A DNA stretch of 64,000 nt from Henricia sp. BOLD:AAB3569 (lineage: Eukaryota; Echinodermata; Asteroidea; Spinulosida; Echinasteridae): contig JBBELK010000515.1 of NCBI GenBank assembly GCA_037783545.1, positions 62,001 to 126,000 of the forward strand, read 5' to 3'. Below the pieces are notes generated by a model. That model made no database searches and was not told the DNA's origin. It was given only the letters and a program-made list of their open reading frames with translations. This document shows positions 56,323 to 64,000 of this stretch, piece after piece (the first letter of the stretch is position 1; each line of letters opens with the position of its first letter). Position numbers and translations under genes: made by a program.

Positions 56323-58209
56323 TCATACTCGATGAAAAATCTTCACAGAGTTTTCATCAGCCACCACAAGTTCGCCATGGGGAGAAAATGTCATATCGTA
56401 GGGCCACTTTAATCCCAGAGCTATAGTCTGTACATGTACGCCTTGTGCTGTGTAATGATGCATTTCATCGAGAGGGGTGACGTAAATATCTCCCGCCTCG
56501 TCGCAGCACAAGCCGCCATCAGGCTCTATGAACGCACCCCATGTTTTATCGGTAATGCCGAAAACCTCATGACCCGAAAACTCTAGGCAGAGTAACTTCT
56601 CCGAAAAGGAAGTAAACAAGATCAAACGGTCGCCATGTTGGAAGGCAATGGCTAGATATTCTAATGTGCCAGTAGGAATGACTGAAATCAACGACCCGTC
56701 GAGGCTGGTCACATATACAACGTTTCTTTTTTCATCTACCACAGCTACGCGATTTTGGCCATCCGTAACAATACGAGTAAGTTTACTTTCTCGCAGTTTT
56801 CCAGATTCATCTTGTGCCGGTCTGAACTGACGAATCAACTGCTGGTTAGTGTTAAACACTTTAACCAAATCGCCATCTGTGAACAACATCAAATCGTCTC
56901 GTGTCACTGCCACGCTGTGCGGAGCCTGCAAGCCACCTTGTGGGTTAAAGTAAGTCTCGAAATGTCCATTGGAGGTAAACACAAAGACCATGTTCTTATC
57001 TTGATTTATTACTATAATGTCGCCGTTTTTCAAGGCGCCAACGGCATGTGCACGAAACTTGCTAGGGTGAATGCTGCCGCCCCCCGCGAACTTAATTTTC
57101 AACAGCCATTTTTCTTCATGAAGTATTTTCCCCAGATCTGTATCGGAGACTACATCATGACACTTGAACCCAATGAATGATTTCTTGTGGTGCCCCCGTT
57201 TAAATAGGAGTTCCTCCTGAAATTCAAGGTTGTACATCACCTTCGGCCTAAGATCCAACATCTCAAAGTCGTCAGCATGTTCCATCAGGTCGTTCACAGC
57301 GGCCACAATGGTCTTGGCTCGATCCATCTTGTCACGATTACTATTAAACACGTTTTGATACTCTTCATCTCTATCCTTGCCGATTTTTGTGATCTCGTCT
57401 CTGAGAAGCCGAGCCTTGGTTTGAATTTTGGTGATTTCCTCTTTCTCCTTAGCAGAAACATCATCGCATGCCTTGGTCACCATCAATTTCAATCTCTTCC
57501 GTGAGTGAGATATTGATTCTTGCGAGGCTTGGAATTCCTCCTCGCTCTTCTGAAACTTCTTCAAGATGTCATCAACATCTTTACGATGGGATCCAATAGA
57601 ATCTGCAATTGTGTTGAAAGTATGTTCCGCTGTACGATGGTCAAACGCTGCACACATCGGACAGATCAGTATCTTGCAAGTCTCGCAGTAAAGAGAGAGA
57701 TCATGGTTAGGGTGCTGTGTGCATTTTGGGGAATGAGGATTCTTAGCTGTGACGTCCTGGCGCGGACTGAGATCTGACACAATTCTATGTTTCTTGGTGT
57801 GTTTCACGCGCTTGTGAGCAGCCTTACATTGTTGGCAGATGTTCGCATTGCAGTCAAGGCATCGGGAGACGGCCTCCAAACCGTCTTCGCACTCTTCACA
57901 AATCAGATTAGAACCTGAGGTTTCTCCAAGTAACTTTTCCCATTTATTGACGTCATCGACAAGCGAGCTCAGGAAGAAACAGCTCTTGAGATTTTCAAGG
58001 CGTAAGTCTGGAATCTCCGTGGCCTTCCTACAGACTGGGCAGATGATCTTATCAGCATCTGGTTGATGCTTGCTGACCAAGTCTTCCAAACAATCCCGGC
58101 AAAAACTGTGTAGACAGTCGAGTATTTTTGGATCGTGGAAACGGCGCAAGCAGATTGGGCATTCCAGATGTTCCTGGCTGATTTCACATTTGGCTGTAGA
58201 TTCGGCCAT
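56323..58209 (-). CDS. TRIM-NHL-type RING E3 ubiquitin ligase, paralog 5 (628 aa)
   Basis: Full set of domains: RING (all C3HC4 ligands, LECPICLRRFHDPKILDC), B-box 1 (CQQCKAAHKRVKH), B-box 2 (CTQHPNHDLSLYCETC), coiled coil, six-bladed propeller ending DENSVKIFHRV (last blade reads VVADENSVKI). Linker into blade 1 is FAGGGSIHPSKFRAHAVGAL, longer than in paralogs 1 and 3. Blade 5 loop TPLDEMHHY resembles paralog 2. Its blade 4 to 5 loop (DKTWGAFIEPDGG) resembles paralog 3 (TTRWGGLIKPDGG), hinting at gene conversion between copies. ATG 58209; acceptor at 58233; donor at 59173, 941-bp 5' intron. Confidence 0.92.
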   Translation of the reverse strand: MAESTAKCEISQEHLECPICLRRFHDPKILDCLHSFCRDCLEDLVSKHQPDADKIICPVCRKATEIPDLRLENLKSCFFLSSLVDDVNKWEKLLGETSGSNLICEECEDGLEAVSRCLDCNANICQQCKAAHKRVKHTKKHRIVSDLSPRQDVTAKNPHSPKCTQHPNHDLSLYCETCKILICPMCAAFDHRTAEHTFNTIADSIGSHRKDVDDILKKFQKSEEEFQASQESISHSRKRLKLMVTKACDDVSAKEKEEITKIQTKARLLRDEITKIGKDRDEEYQNVFNSNRDKMDRAKTIVAAVNDLMEHADDFEMLDLRPKVMYNLEFQEELLFKRGHHKKSFIGFKCHDVVSDTDLGKILHEEKWLLKIKFAGGGSIHPSKFRAHAVGALKNGDIIVINQDKNMVFVFTSNGHFETYFNPQGGLQAPHSVAVTRDDLMLFTDGDLVKVFNTNQQLIRQFRPAQDESGKLRESKLTRIVTDGQNRVAVVDEKRNVVYVTSLDGSLISVIPTGTLEYLAIAFQHGDRLILFTSFSEKLLCLEFSGHEVFGITDKTWGAFIEPDGGLCCDEAGDIYVTPLDEMHHYTAQGVHVQTIALGLKWPYDMTFSPHGELVVADENSVKIFHRV

Positions 58210-58232
58210 CTCGCTTTTTTGTTTAAATGTGC

Positions 58233-59173
58233 CTGGAGAACAAATGGTTTACAAAAATAAGGTTTAGTTGTAACCTCGGGTTCAGCTTGTCCTCACTGTT
58301 CTGAATCTGTGTGTTGTAAATCAGACACATGCTTCTGTGTGAAGATGTACATGTATAGGGTGTCTTCCAAAAATGTCCAGGCCAAACCAGACAACTTGAA
58401 TCCTAATAGGGAATCTTCTTACATGAAATATAGTTTTTATTTTAGCAAAATCAATCAAGACAATCGGGAGTTAGGTTATTGTTTGTGCAGCAAAAGTCAC
58501 ACCATAGTCTATGAACCAGATCTGATTATTTCACAAGAACTGGCCGCCCAGTTTAGGATAAGTCAATAGGCTGTCACTGCAGGCTGTCACTGATTCGGTA
58601 CCTATCGGGATACAGGGAAACCTAGATTCTTGGGTTGCCTTGTTTTGCCTGGACATTTCGGGACACCCTGTATACTATAAAATCAAAGTACATGTAATAA
58701 TGCAGCTATCAATTGTTCCCCCGCCCCTTACTACCCCACCTAAGAGGTGAGATTGTCACTTTTCGCGTGACAATATTTCCACCCCTGGTGTAAAATTTAG
58801 GTGACAAAACCCCACCCACGGACGCAAAACATGTGCGTGCACAGACATGTTTATTTCAATGGGTCCAAGTCCCCACCCTTGGGCAAGAAAACCGACCAAA
58901 CCCTCACCTAAGGGGAGGAGCAGCGCGTGGGAGGGGAGGATAGTGGGGAACAATAATTTAAAGGTATATTATCAAACTATAGGCCTACATGACTGTACAA
59001 TGTTGGTGGTGTTTCCGCAAAAAAACGGAAAACTAGGTGCGGCCGCCTGCAGAATATCGTTATGCCTTGAAACTCCTATAAATAGTGTATGAGGTCTTTA
59101 CTAATATAATTTTGATCTGTTTATTAAGTCAACTAGTATACTTACCGTGAAAATGTATACACTCGTCGTTCAC
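58233..59173 (-). other. Predicted 5' intron of TRIM paralog 5
   Basis: Donor GATATAG|GTGAAC, acceptor TTGTTCTCCAG|GC. Contains the GGGTGTC-ended TIR element (about 58356-58670) and a C/G-rich MITE (about 58715-58965). Confidence 0.55.
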
Positions 59174-59300
59174 CTATATCGATAAATGATGTATTTTGAT
59201 GCACGGGTGTTGCGTTGGGCGGAGGAACTCGCACAAAATTAAATCACAAAATGGCGCTGCGATTTCGATATACAACAGTTGTTGTGAACCAAAAATAGCT
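59174..59300 (-). promoter_or_regulatory. Predicted first exon/promoter block of TRIM paralog 5
   Basis: CAAAATGGCG at 59247-59256; same block order as in the other duplicons. The upstream in-frame ATG of paralogs 1-3 is GTG here. Confidence 0.45.
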
Positions 59301-59704
59301 TCGGGAATTCCCAACCACGAGAAACTGCTGGCTCGAGGTAAAAGGTCAAATAATTGTGTGTACGATGCAATAGTGCAATATTGATAGGATTGAAGTACAT
59401 GTACATTAGGCCTACATATACTACCGTGTCAAAAAACACGTCCTACTTTTGAACCTAAATAACGCTGGCCGGTACTTCACGCGAACAAATAACGCTGCGA
59501 CATTGCAAATATTTGGTATTAGATTTTTGCGAAACACATTTGCGACATTGCAAAATATTTGCAAAGATATTTGCGATTGGCGTTGTCCCTTGTACGCCAC
59601 GATAAATAATTGTGTGTGGGTACGATGCAATAAATGCAGTGGATTGGATATAATGGAAGTAATAAGCCTACTATATGTGTCAAAAAACTACCTTCGCAGA
59701 AACT

Positions 59705-60343
59705 AAAGGCTCGGTCACACAGCGCTTTACGGCTTAATCAAGGCCAAAACCCGTCCAAAAGTGGTCTCCCGTGAAGCAGACGATGTTGTTCGCGTTGATG
59801 TCGAGTTTAAGACGAGCTACAGTCGATTTATAGACGTGGCAGGACGCGGGGAGAAATCGGAACGGCGTCGGACGCGGCAAAAAGTTTTGAACTGCTCAAA
59901 ATTTTAGCCCGCGGACAACCACGGGTGGCACACGTGGTAAAGACGTGCAACACACGTGAAACACACGTGATAATCCGTGTTCCGGCAGTGATTAAAACTT
60001 GGGAAGACGCAGTAAGACGCGAAAGTTTAGCGGTCTGTCACGGGCAGAGCACGGTCATCGGACGGGTGTTACGCGTTGGTATCAAGGGAAATAGCGTGTG
60101 TTTTGCGGCTTATCACTGACAAGTGGATTTTTCCGCGTACCTTTTTAACCTTACACGTGGCTGGACGTGGTTAGCTGTGCTTAGGCTGTGCTTAGGCAGT
60201 GCTTTAGCAGTAGAACAGCCGCCGACGGCCATACCCGTACAAAGCACGGCCAAGCCAAAATTACCACTTACGACCACGTCCACCAGATTTTCATAACTTT
60301 TTGTACGTGATTTAGACGTGGAGTGCTGTGTGACCGGGCCTTT
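59705..60343. mobile_element. TIR element, about 640 bp
   Basis: AAAGGCTCGGTCACACAGC and GCTGTGTGACCGGGCCTTT ends. The sister sequence near 51300 reads GCAGAAATTTAAACTC straight through, an empty site. Interior rich in ACGTG and GACGCG words. Harbinger-like by resemblance to 52924-53901; the exact duplication is unclear. Confidence 0.7.
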
Positions 60344-60474
60344 AAACTCATAAGTCACACTTGCTCTTAAAAACTTGGCACTTAAATTGTGACTTGTTCT
60401 TGAAGACTTGAGACTTGAATCTAGATCGACCTGCTCTCAAAGACGTGGACTTGACTTGGGGGAGGAGTGTAGAC

Positions 60475-60600
60475 GTCCCCCCCCCCCCCCCCACCCCCCA
60501 TCCCCCCATCCCCCCCCCCCCCCATCCCCCCCCCCCCCCCATCCCCCCCCCCATCCCCCCCATCCCCCCCCCACCCGCCCGCGCCCCCTTCCCCCTTCCC
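60475..60600. repeat. C-rich low-complexity tract
   Basis: Runs of C broken by AT and AC. Open proline- or glycine-rich frames on both strands are composition artefacts. Confidence 0.9.
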
Positions 60601-60639
60601 CCACCTTGGATTTACCCCACTATCTTGAGTACCGTGAGC

Positions 60640-60830
60640 CACTATAGACCGCTCGGCCACGGCGCTCCATGTATTCAGGATTTACACCACTGTCTTGAGT
60701 AGGCCTACCGTGAGCCTCTAAACCGCTCGGCCATGGCGCTCCATGTATTCAGGATTTACCCCACTGTCTTGAGTACCGTGAGCCACTAGACCGCTCGGCC
60801 ATGGCGCTCCATGTATACAGGATTTGCAAT
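60640..60830. repeat. Tandem repeat, about 63-73-bp units
   Basis: Three units containing CGCTCGGCCAYGGCGCTCCA, TGTATTCAGGATTTAC and GTCTTGAGTA; starts near 60652, 60722 and 60789. Confidence 0.75.
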
Positions 60831-61159
60831 GTACTAAAGTTTTAATGAACCTTTGGACCAGAAAATTCTTAATCAAAGGGACGATAGAAGTGGTCCCAAA
60901 TGCACAATGCAATGATTCCATGACAGTTTTTTTTTTATAAACTAGAGCGGCGAAGCTGCCATGGCGCGCTACTCCAACAAATTAAAATTGAATTGCAGGG
61001 GGGTAAGAGTGAGAACGAATGTTAAGTACGGTTCGTCTTGCCCTTTTGCGACATAACTTTATTAGCACTGTGTATTGAGTTCTTTTGCAAGACACTATGG
61101 GAAAAACTTCACATTGTGCTCGGATGGTACTCGAACCCGGCCACAACCTCTTTGCATAC

Positions 61160-61458
61160 TGTAACAAGAATATTCCCTGCTTGTTATGAAACTCGGCACG
61201 AAAAGAACACAAGGCAAAAGACAATTCTCAGCATGAAAGTACCGCAGGTTTATTTGGATCAACTTTCCTCAACAAACACAAAGATCAAAGATGGCGCAGA
61301 GAATCGCGTCCCCGCGCGGAACGGGTATCCCGATCCTCCGGCAGGGGCTCACGCCACCCGGCTCCGTGGGCAGCCGCAATGGCGCCACCAACACGTCAGT
61401 TAGACCCACCGTGAAACGGTGCTGGCGCCCCCAGCGGCGGATCGGGACGGCCGTTACA
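61160..61458 (-). repeat. 3' LTR of the Gypsy-type element
   Basis: 299 bp with TGTAAC...GTTACA inverted ends, directly after the purine-rich tract. An AATAAA hexamer (minus strand, 61254-61249) fits the polyadenylation site of an LTR. Only one LTR is in view, so an LTR-LTR age cannot be given. Confidence 0.8.
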
Positions 61459-63650
61459 CCGCCCCCTTCGAGGACCCTGCTTGTCCCCAAAGCAGGCGGC
61501 GACGCCCAGTTCCGCCGGGAAGACGATTCCCTGCAATACATGGCAACTGCAACTGCAGAACAAAAAAAACAAAGAACAACTGTTAGAAAAAGAACACAAC
61601 AAGTCTGATTAGGGGGTGGTGGTCCCCGCTGCGTCTCCGTCTGGGTGCCGCTCTCTGTCCGCGATGGCGTTGTAGCGCTCGGGGGCCGCTCCGATGGGGG
61701 TGGTGTCGAGGCTCTCTGGGCGTCCGGCTGGGGTGCCGCGGCGACCGGGGGTTGCTCCGGTGGGGTGCGATTCCCCCCACGAGCGGGCGGCTCCGACAGG
61801 GCGGTTCCGGGCCTGGACGCCTCAGCGCGAGGGGGCGGCTCCGAATGGCCGCCAAGCCCCCTCCGCTCCCTGTCTTCGCCGTCCATCCCGTCGTCGCTGG
61901 CGTGCACGTCCAATTGGTCGCCCACTGTCACGGTCGCCACCCTCTCTGGTCCCTGGGGACAATACTGGAGGTGGCGATGCCTAACGTCATCCCTGTAGAA
62001 GGATCTCCCGCATCCGAGGGGGCACTCGAACGGCATCGTCGGGTGTAGCGCCGGGCACGCTGTTCGGTGGTGCCTCCTCAGGTTCGACAGGCGGGTGAAC
62101 CGCCGGTCGCAGTGGCTGCACTGGGCGTTGCTCATCCTTATAAGGGGGCGGGTTCCGGCCCGCTCTCCGCTGTTTGTGGTGCGCCCTGCTGTCGGGGCGC
62201 CTCCGGTCTCCTGCTTCCGCGTCCTTACCAGGGGCAGGTTCCGAACCGCCCTCAGCTGTGGGGGCGCGGCCTCGTGGCGGGGCGCCTCCCGGTCTCCAGC
62301 TTCCGCGTCCTCCTCGGAGTTTCCCGGCGGCGGCCGCGTCGCCAGGTCCTCAGTTTTCACTTTATCTCCCGGGCCCTCTCCGGCCGGCCGCGTCTCCTGG
62401 TTCAGTAGGTCTCTCTCCGTCCCGGTGGCCTCCTCTTCGCGGGGAGCCGCTGCGTCTAGGAACACCGTCCCAACCCCTATCCATTGTAGTTCCCTTACCT
62501 TGTGTCCAACCTGAACTCTTGCCACCGATGGGTGCTGTTCGTAGCCTCTTAAAGCCGCGGGCTTTTCATTGATCAACACTGTGTTGTCCCCCCACCGCCA
62601 CTGGCAACGGTATGTCGACAGGAAGTCTATCCCCAGGATGACATCCGGCTCAATTTTAGCTACAATGCAGGCATGGCTCAAGACCTGATCTCCGATCTGG
62701 AGTTCAAAAGTAGCCCTCCCCCGGACCTGCATGGGGCTCCCATCCGCTTGCCTCAGAGTCTCCGGCAGAGGCTGGAGGTTTGGCTTCCCGGGTCCGTAAA
62801 GTTCGTCATAGATGCGTTCGGAAATTAGGCTCACCGAAGCTCCCGTGTCCAGCAAGAAGCAGACGGGCGTCGACACAACTTTCCCCGCAATGTAGTTTTC
62901 CCCCAGCGGCACATTCGGTGTCGTCTGGTTCCGTCCTGGTGGTCTTCCCCCGGCTGTCCGCTGGCTCGGCTTCCTACGTGGACAATTGCGCCGGAAGTGC
63001 CCGAATTCGTGGCAGCCGAAACACTCCACCATCGATCGGTCTGGCGGTCTCCGCGCGTAGCCTGTGCTATCGGTGTTCCTGTCTGGTGTAGGTTGCGCTA
63101 GCTCCATTACCGACCTCACTTCCCTGGTTCCTTGTCTTCCCTTCCTGTTCTGTACCTGGGACTCCAGGAAAGCCTCCATCTCCGTTGCCAGGGTGATTGC
63201 TTCGGTCAGGGTCGTCGCCTTTCTCGAAAAAACGTGGCGTTGCAGCTGCTCGTCACCTAATGCAATCCGGAAAGCATCCACAGCCAGGTCCTCCCGAGCT
63301 TGCGTGGGGAGGTTCGGGTAGCTCTTGGAAACCAACCGCCTGATCGACTGCCCCAGGCCACTGATAGATTCGTCCCGACGTCTGGTGCACATCGACAGCT
63401 GGGCCCGATGCAGTGGAACTTGGGCCGTGACTCCGAAACGCTGTTCGAAGTACTCTAGGATACGGAGGTACTCCGTCCGAGCCTCCGGTGCCATATCAGC
63501 CAGAGCTTCCCGTGCCGAGCCCTTCAGATGGGCGCCCAGAAACATTGCCTTCTCGGACTCGCTCCACTGGTTGACTCTGGCCACGCTCTCAAAATGGACC
63601 AGGTAATCCGACCACGAGGAAACCCCGTCAAACTTATCTGGAAGCATCAT
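61269..63650 (-). CDS. Gag-protease frame of the LTR element (fossil)
   Basis: 793-codon frame. Residues 1-170 resemble a Gypsy-type gag capsid (begins MMLPDKFDGVSSW). CCHC zinc knuckle CFGCHEFGHFRRNC at 210-223. Aspartic protease with LLDTGASVSLIS around 268 and ILGIDFL near 340. A basic, Pro-rich segment follows, then two C2H2-like fingers (511-532 starting CSHCDRRF, and 543-564) that are unusual for this position. The end of the frame overlaps the LTR and is probably not native protein. Listed as an element part, not a host gene; domestication is possible but unsupported. Confidence 0.8.
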   Translation of the reverse strand: MMLPDKFDGVSSWSDYLVHFESVARVNQWSESEKAMFLGAHLKGSAREALADMAPEARTEYLRILEYFEQRFGVTAQVPLHRAQLSMCTRRRDESISGLGQSIRRLVSKSYPNLPTQAREDLAVDAFRIALGDEQLQRHVFSRKATTLTEAITLATEMEAFLESQVQNRKGRQGTREVRSVMELAQPTPDRNTDSTGYARRPPDRSMVECFGCHEFGHFRRNCPRRKPSQRTAGGRPPGRNQTTPNVPLGENYIAGKVVSTPVCFLLDTGASVSLISERIYDELYGPGKPNLQPLPETLRQADGSPMQVRGRATFELQIGDQVLSHACIVAKIEPDVILGIDFLSTYRCQWRWGDNTVLINEKPAALRGYEQHPSVARVQVGHKVRELQWIGVGTVFLDAAAPREEEATGTERDLLNQETRPAGEGPGDKVKTEDLATRPPPGNSEEDAEAGDREAPRHEAAPPQLRAVRNLPLVRTRKQETGGAPTAGRTTNSGERAGTRPLIRMSNAQCSHCDRRFTRLSNLRRHHRTACPALHPTMPFECPLGCGRSFYRDDVRHRHLQYCPQGPERVATVTVGDQLDVHASDDGMDGEDRERRGLGGHSEPPPRAEASRPGTALSEPPARGGNRTPPEQPPVAAAPQPDAQRASTPPPSERPPSATTPSRTESGTQTETQRGPPPPNQTCCVLFLTVVLCFFCSAVAVAMYCRESSSRRNWASPPALGTSRVLEGGGVTAVPIRRWGRQHRFTVGLTDVLVAPLRLPTEPGGVSPCRRIGIPVPRGDAILCAIFDLCVC

Positions 63651-63774
63651 CGGTCGTCGACCTCCTCCGGGGGGCCCCGCGGTCGGCGGTTGTGCCGGTG
63701 ATGGACCGGACCCCGTGGCTGGCTGGGTGGCTGGAGTGTCTGCATCCGGGTTCCCGCTCCGCGGTGGCGCCCCA

Positions 63775-64000
63775 TAGGGTTGTGTAGTGCGGTTCTCCGA
63801 GGGGAGCCTCCCGCCATATAGTTGTGCAGTGCGGTTCTCCGAGGGGAGCCTCCCGCCATGTAGTTGTGCAGTGCGGAGCTCCGAGGGGAGCCCTCCGCCA
63901 TACAGTCGTGCAGTGCGGTTCTCCGAGGGGAGCCTCCCGCCATGTAGTTGTGCAGTGCGGAGCGAATCCTGATGCTCCGCACCATAGGGTTGTGCAGTGC
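63775..64000. repeat. 42-bp tandem repeat upstream of gag
   Basis: About five units of CAGTGCGGTTCTCCGAGGGG followed by AGCCTCCCGCCAT. The 42-bp period equals 14 codons, so one frame reads ALHNYMAGGSPRRT repeats. Part of the LTR element's leader region; continues to the window end. Confidence 0.8.

Larger units (their letters stand above)
61160..64000 (-). mobile_element. Ty3/Gypsy-type LTR element, 3' portion, fossil; continues past the window
   Basis: Treated as a fossil. Visible parts in minus-strand order: a 42-bp tandem-repeat leader, a gag-protease reading frame, a purine-rich tract (GAAGGGGGCGG, 61459-61469) and a 3' LTR (61160-61458). The 5' LTR lies beyond the window. Reverse transcriptase, RNase H and integrase were not recognised in the visible part, so the copy looks incomplete, with about one large loss, and non-autonomous. 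The insertion cuts a tRNA-derived SINE at 61159/61160. GC content is far above the surroundings. Likely young, as the gag frame is long and open. Confidence 0.85.

Noticed and set aside
60408-60702. Proline-rich or glycine-rich proteins over the C tract
   Set aside because: Low-complexity composition opens several frames on both strands at once.
61530-61610. Hydrophobic run in the LTR-element frame considered as an envelope membrane segment
   Set aside because: It is encoded by a pyrimidine-rich tract beside AG dinucleotides, as at a splice acceptor, with no envelope features around it.
61583-62572. Several 90-139-codon frames on the plus and minus strands inside the LTR element
   Set aside because: High GC makes stops rare; they are shadows of the gag-protease frame.

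Overview
Animal nuclear DNA, most likely from a marine invertebrate deuterostome. An echinoderm-like genome is my guess, because TACATGTA and TAGGCCTA words are dense and TRIM genes are expanded. The sequence alone does not decide the species. Coding density is low; most of the window is repeats nested in repeats.

Layout. (1) 442-6153, + strand: a four-exon gene for the mitochondrial complex I assembly factor NDUFAF4, split by large introns full of small transposons. No intact single reading frame reveals it; it was found by joining conserved exons at GT/AG sites. (2) 6154-8315: nested non-autonomous DNA transposons. (3) 8316-16937: a 3,427-bp unit in two full copies plus 1,768 bp of a third, with no difference noticed between copies, followed by a visibly older paralogous continuation. 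Each unit carries a hAT-like element, a CCCCT microsatellite, a 433-bp foldback, a tRNA-type SINE and three further inverted-repeat elements. (4) 18251-19406: a large foldback flanked by a 10-bp target duplication. (5) 19648-59300: five head-to-tail duplicons on the minus strand. Each holds one TRIM gene (RING, two B-boxes, coiled coil, six-bladed NHL-like propeller; 621-632 aa) whose whole coding sequence lies in one exon. About 0.8-2.4 kb upstream of each coding exon lies a conserved block that looks like a separate first exon and promoter (CAAAATGGCG motif, conserved splice donor). (6) 61160-64000: the 3' part of a Ty3/Gypsy-type LTR element on the minus strand, a fossil, inserted into a tRNA-derived repeat and running off the window end.

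How the genes relate. NDUFAF4 is a single-copy housekeeping gene bordering a young TRIM cluster. The five TRIM paralogs keep every RING and B-box ligand, but differ most in a few propeller loops, both in length and in sequence. This is the pattern expected if the E3 ligase scaffold is fixed and the recognition surface is diversifying. Repeats account for most length differences between duplicons, and several can be read as filled/empty site pairs that date insertions relative to duplications.
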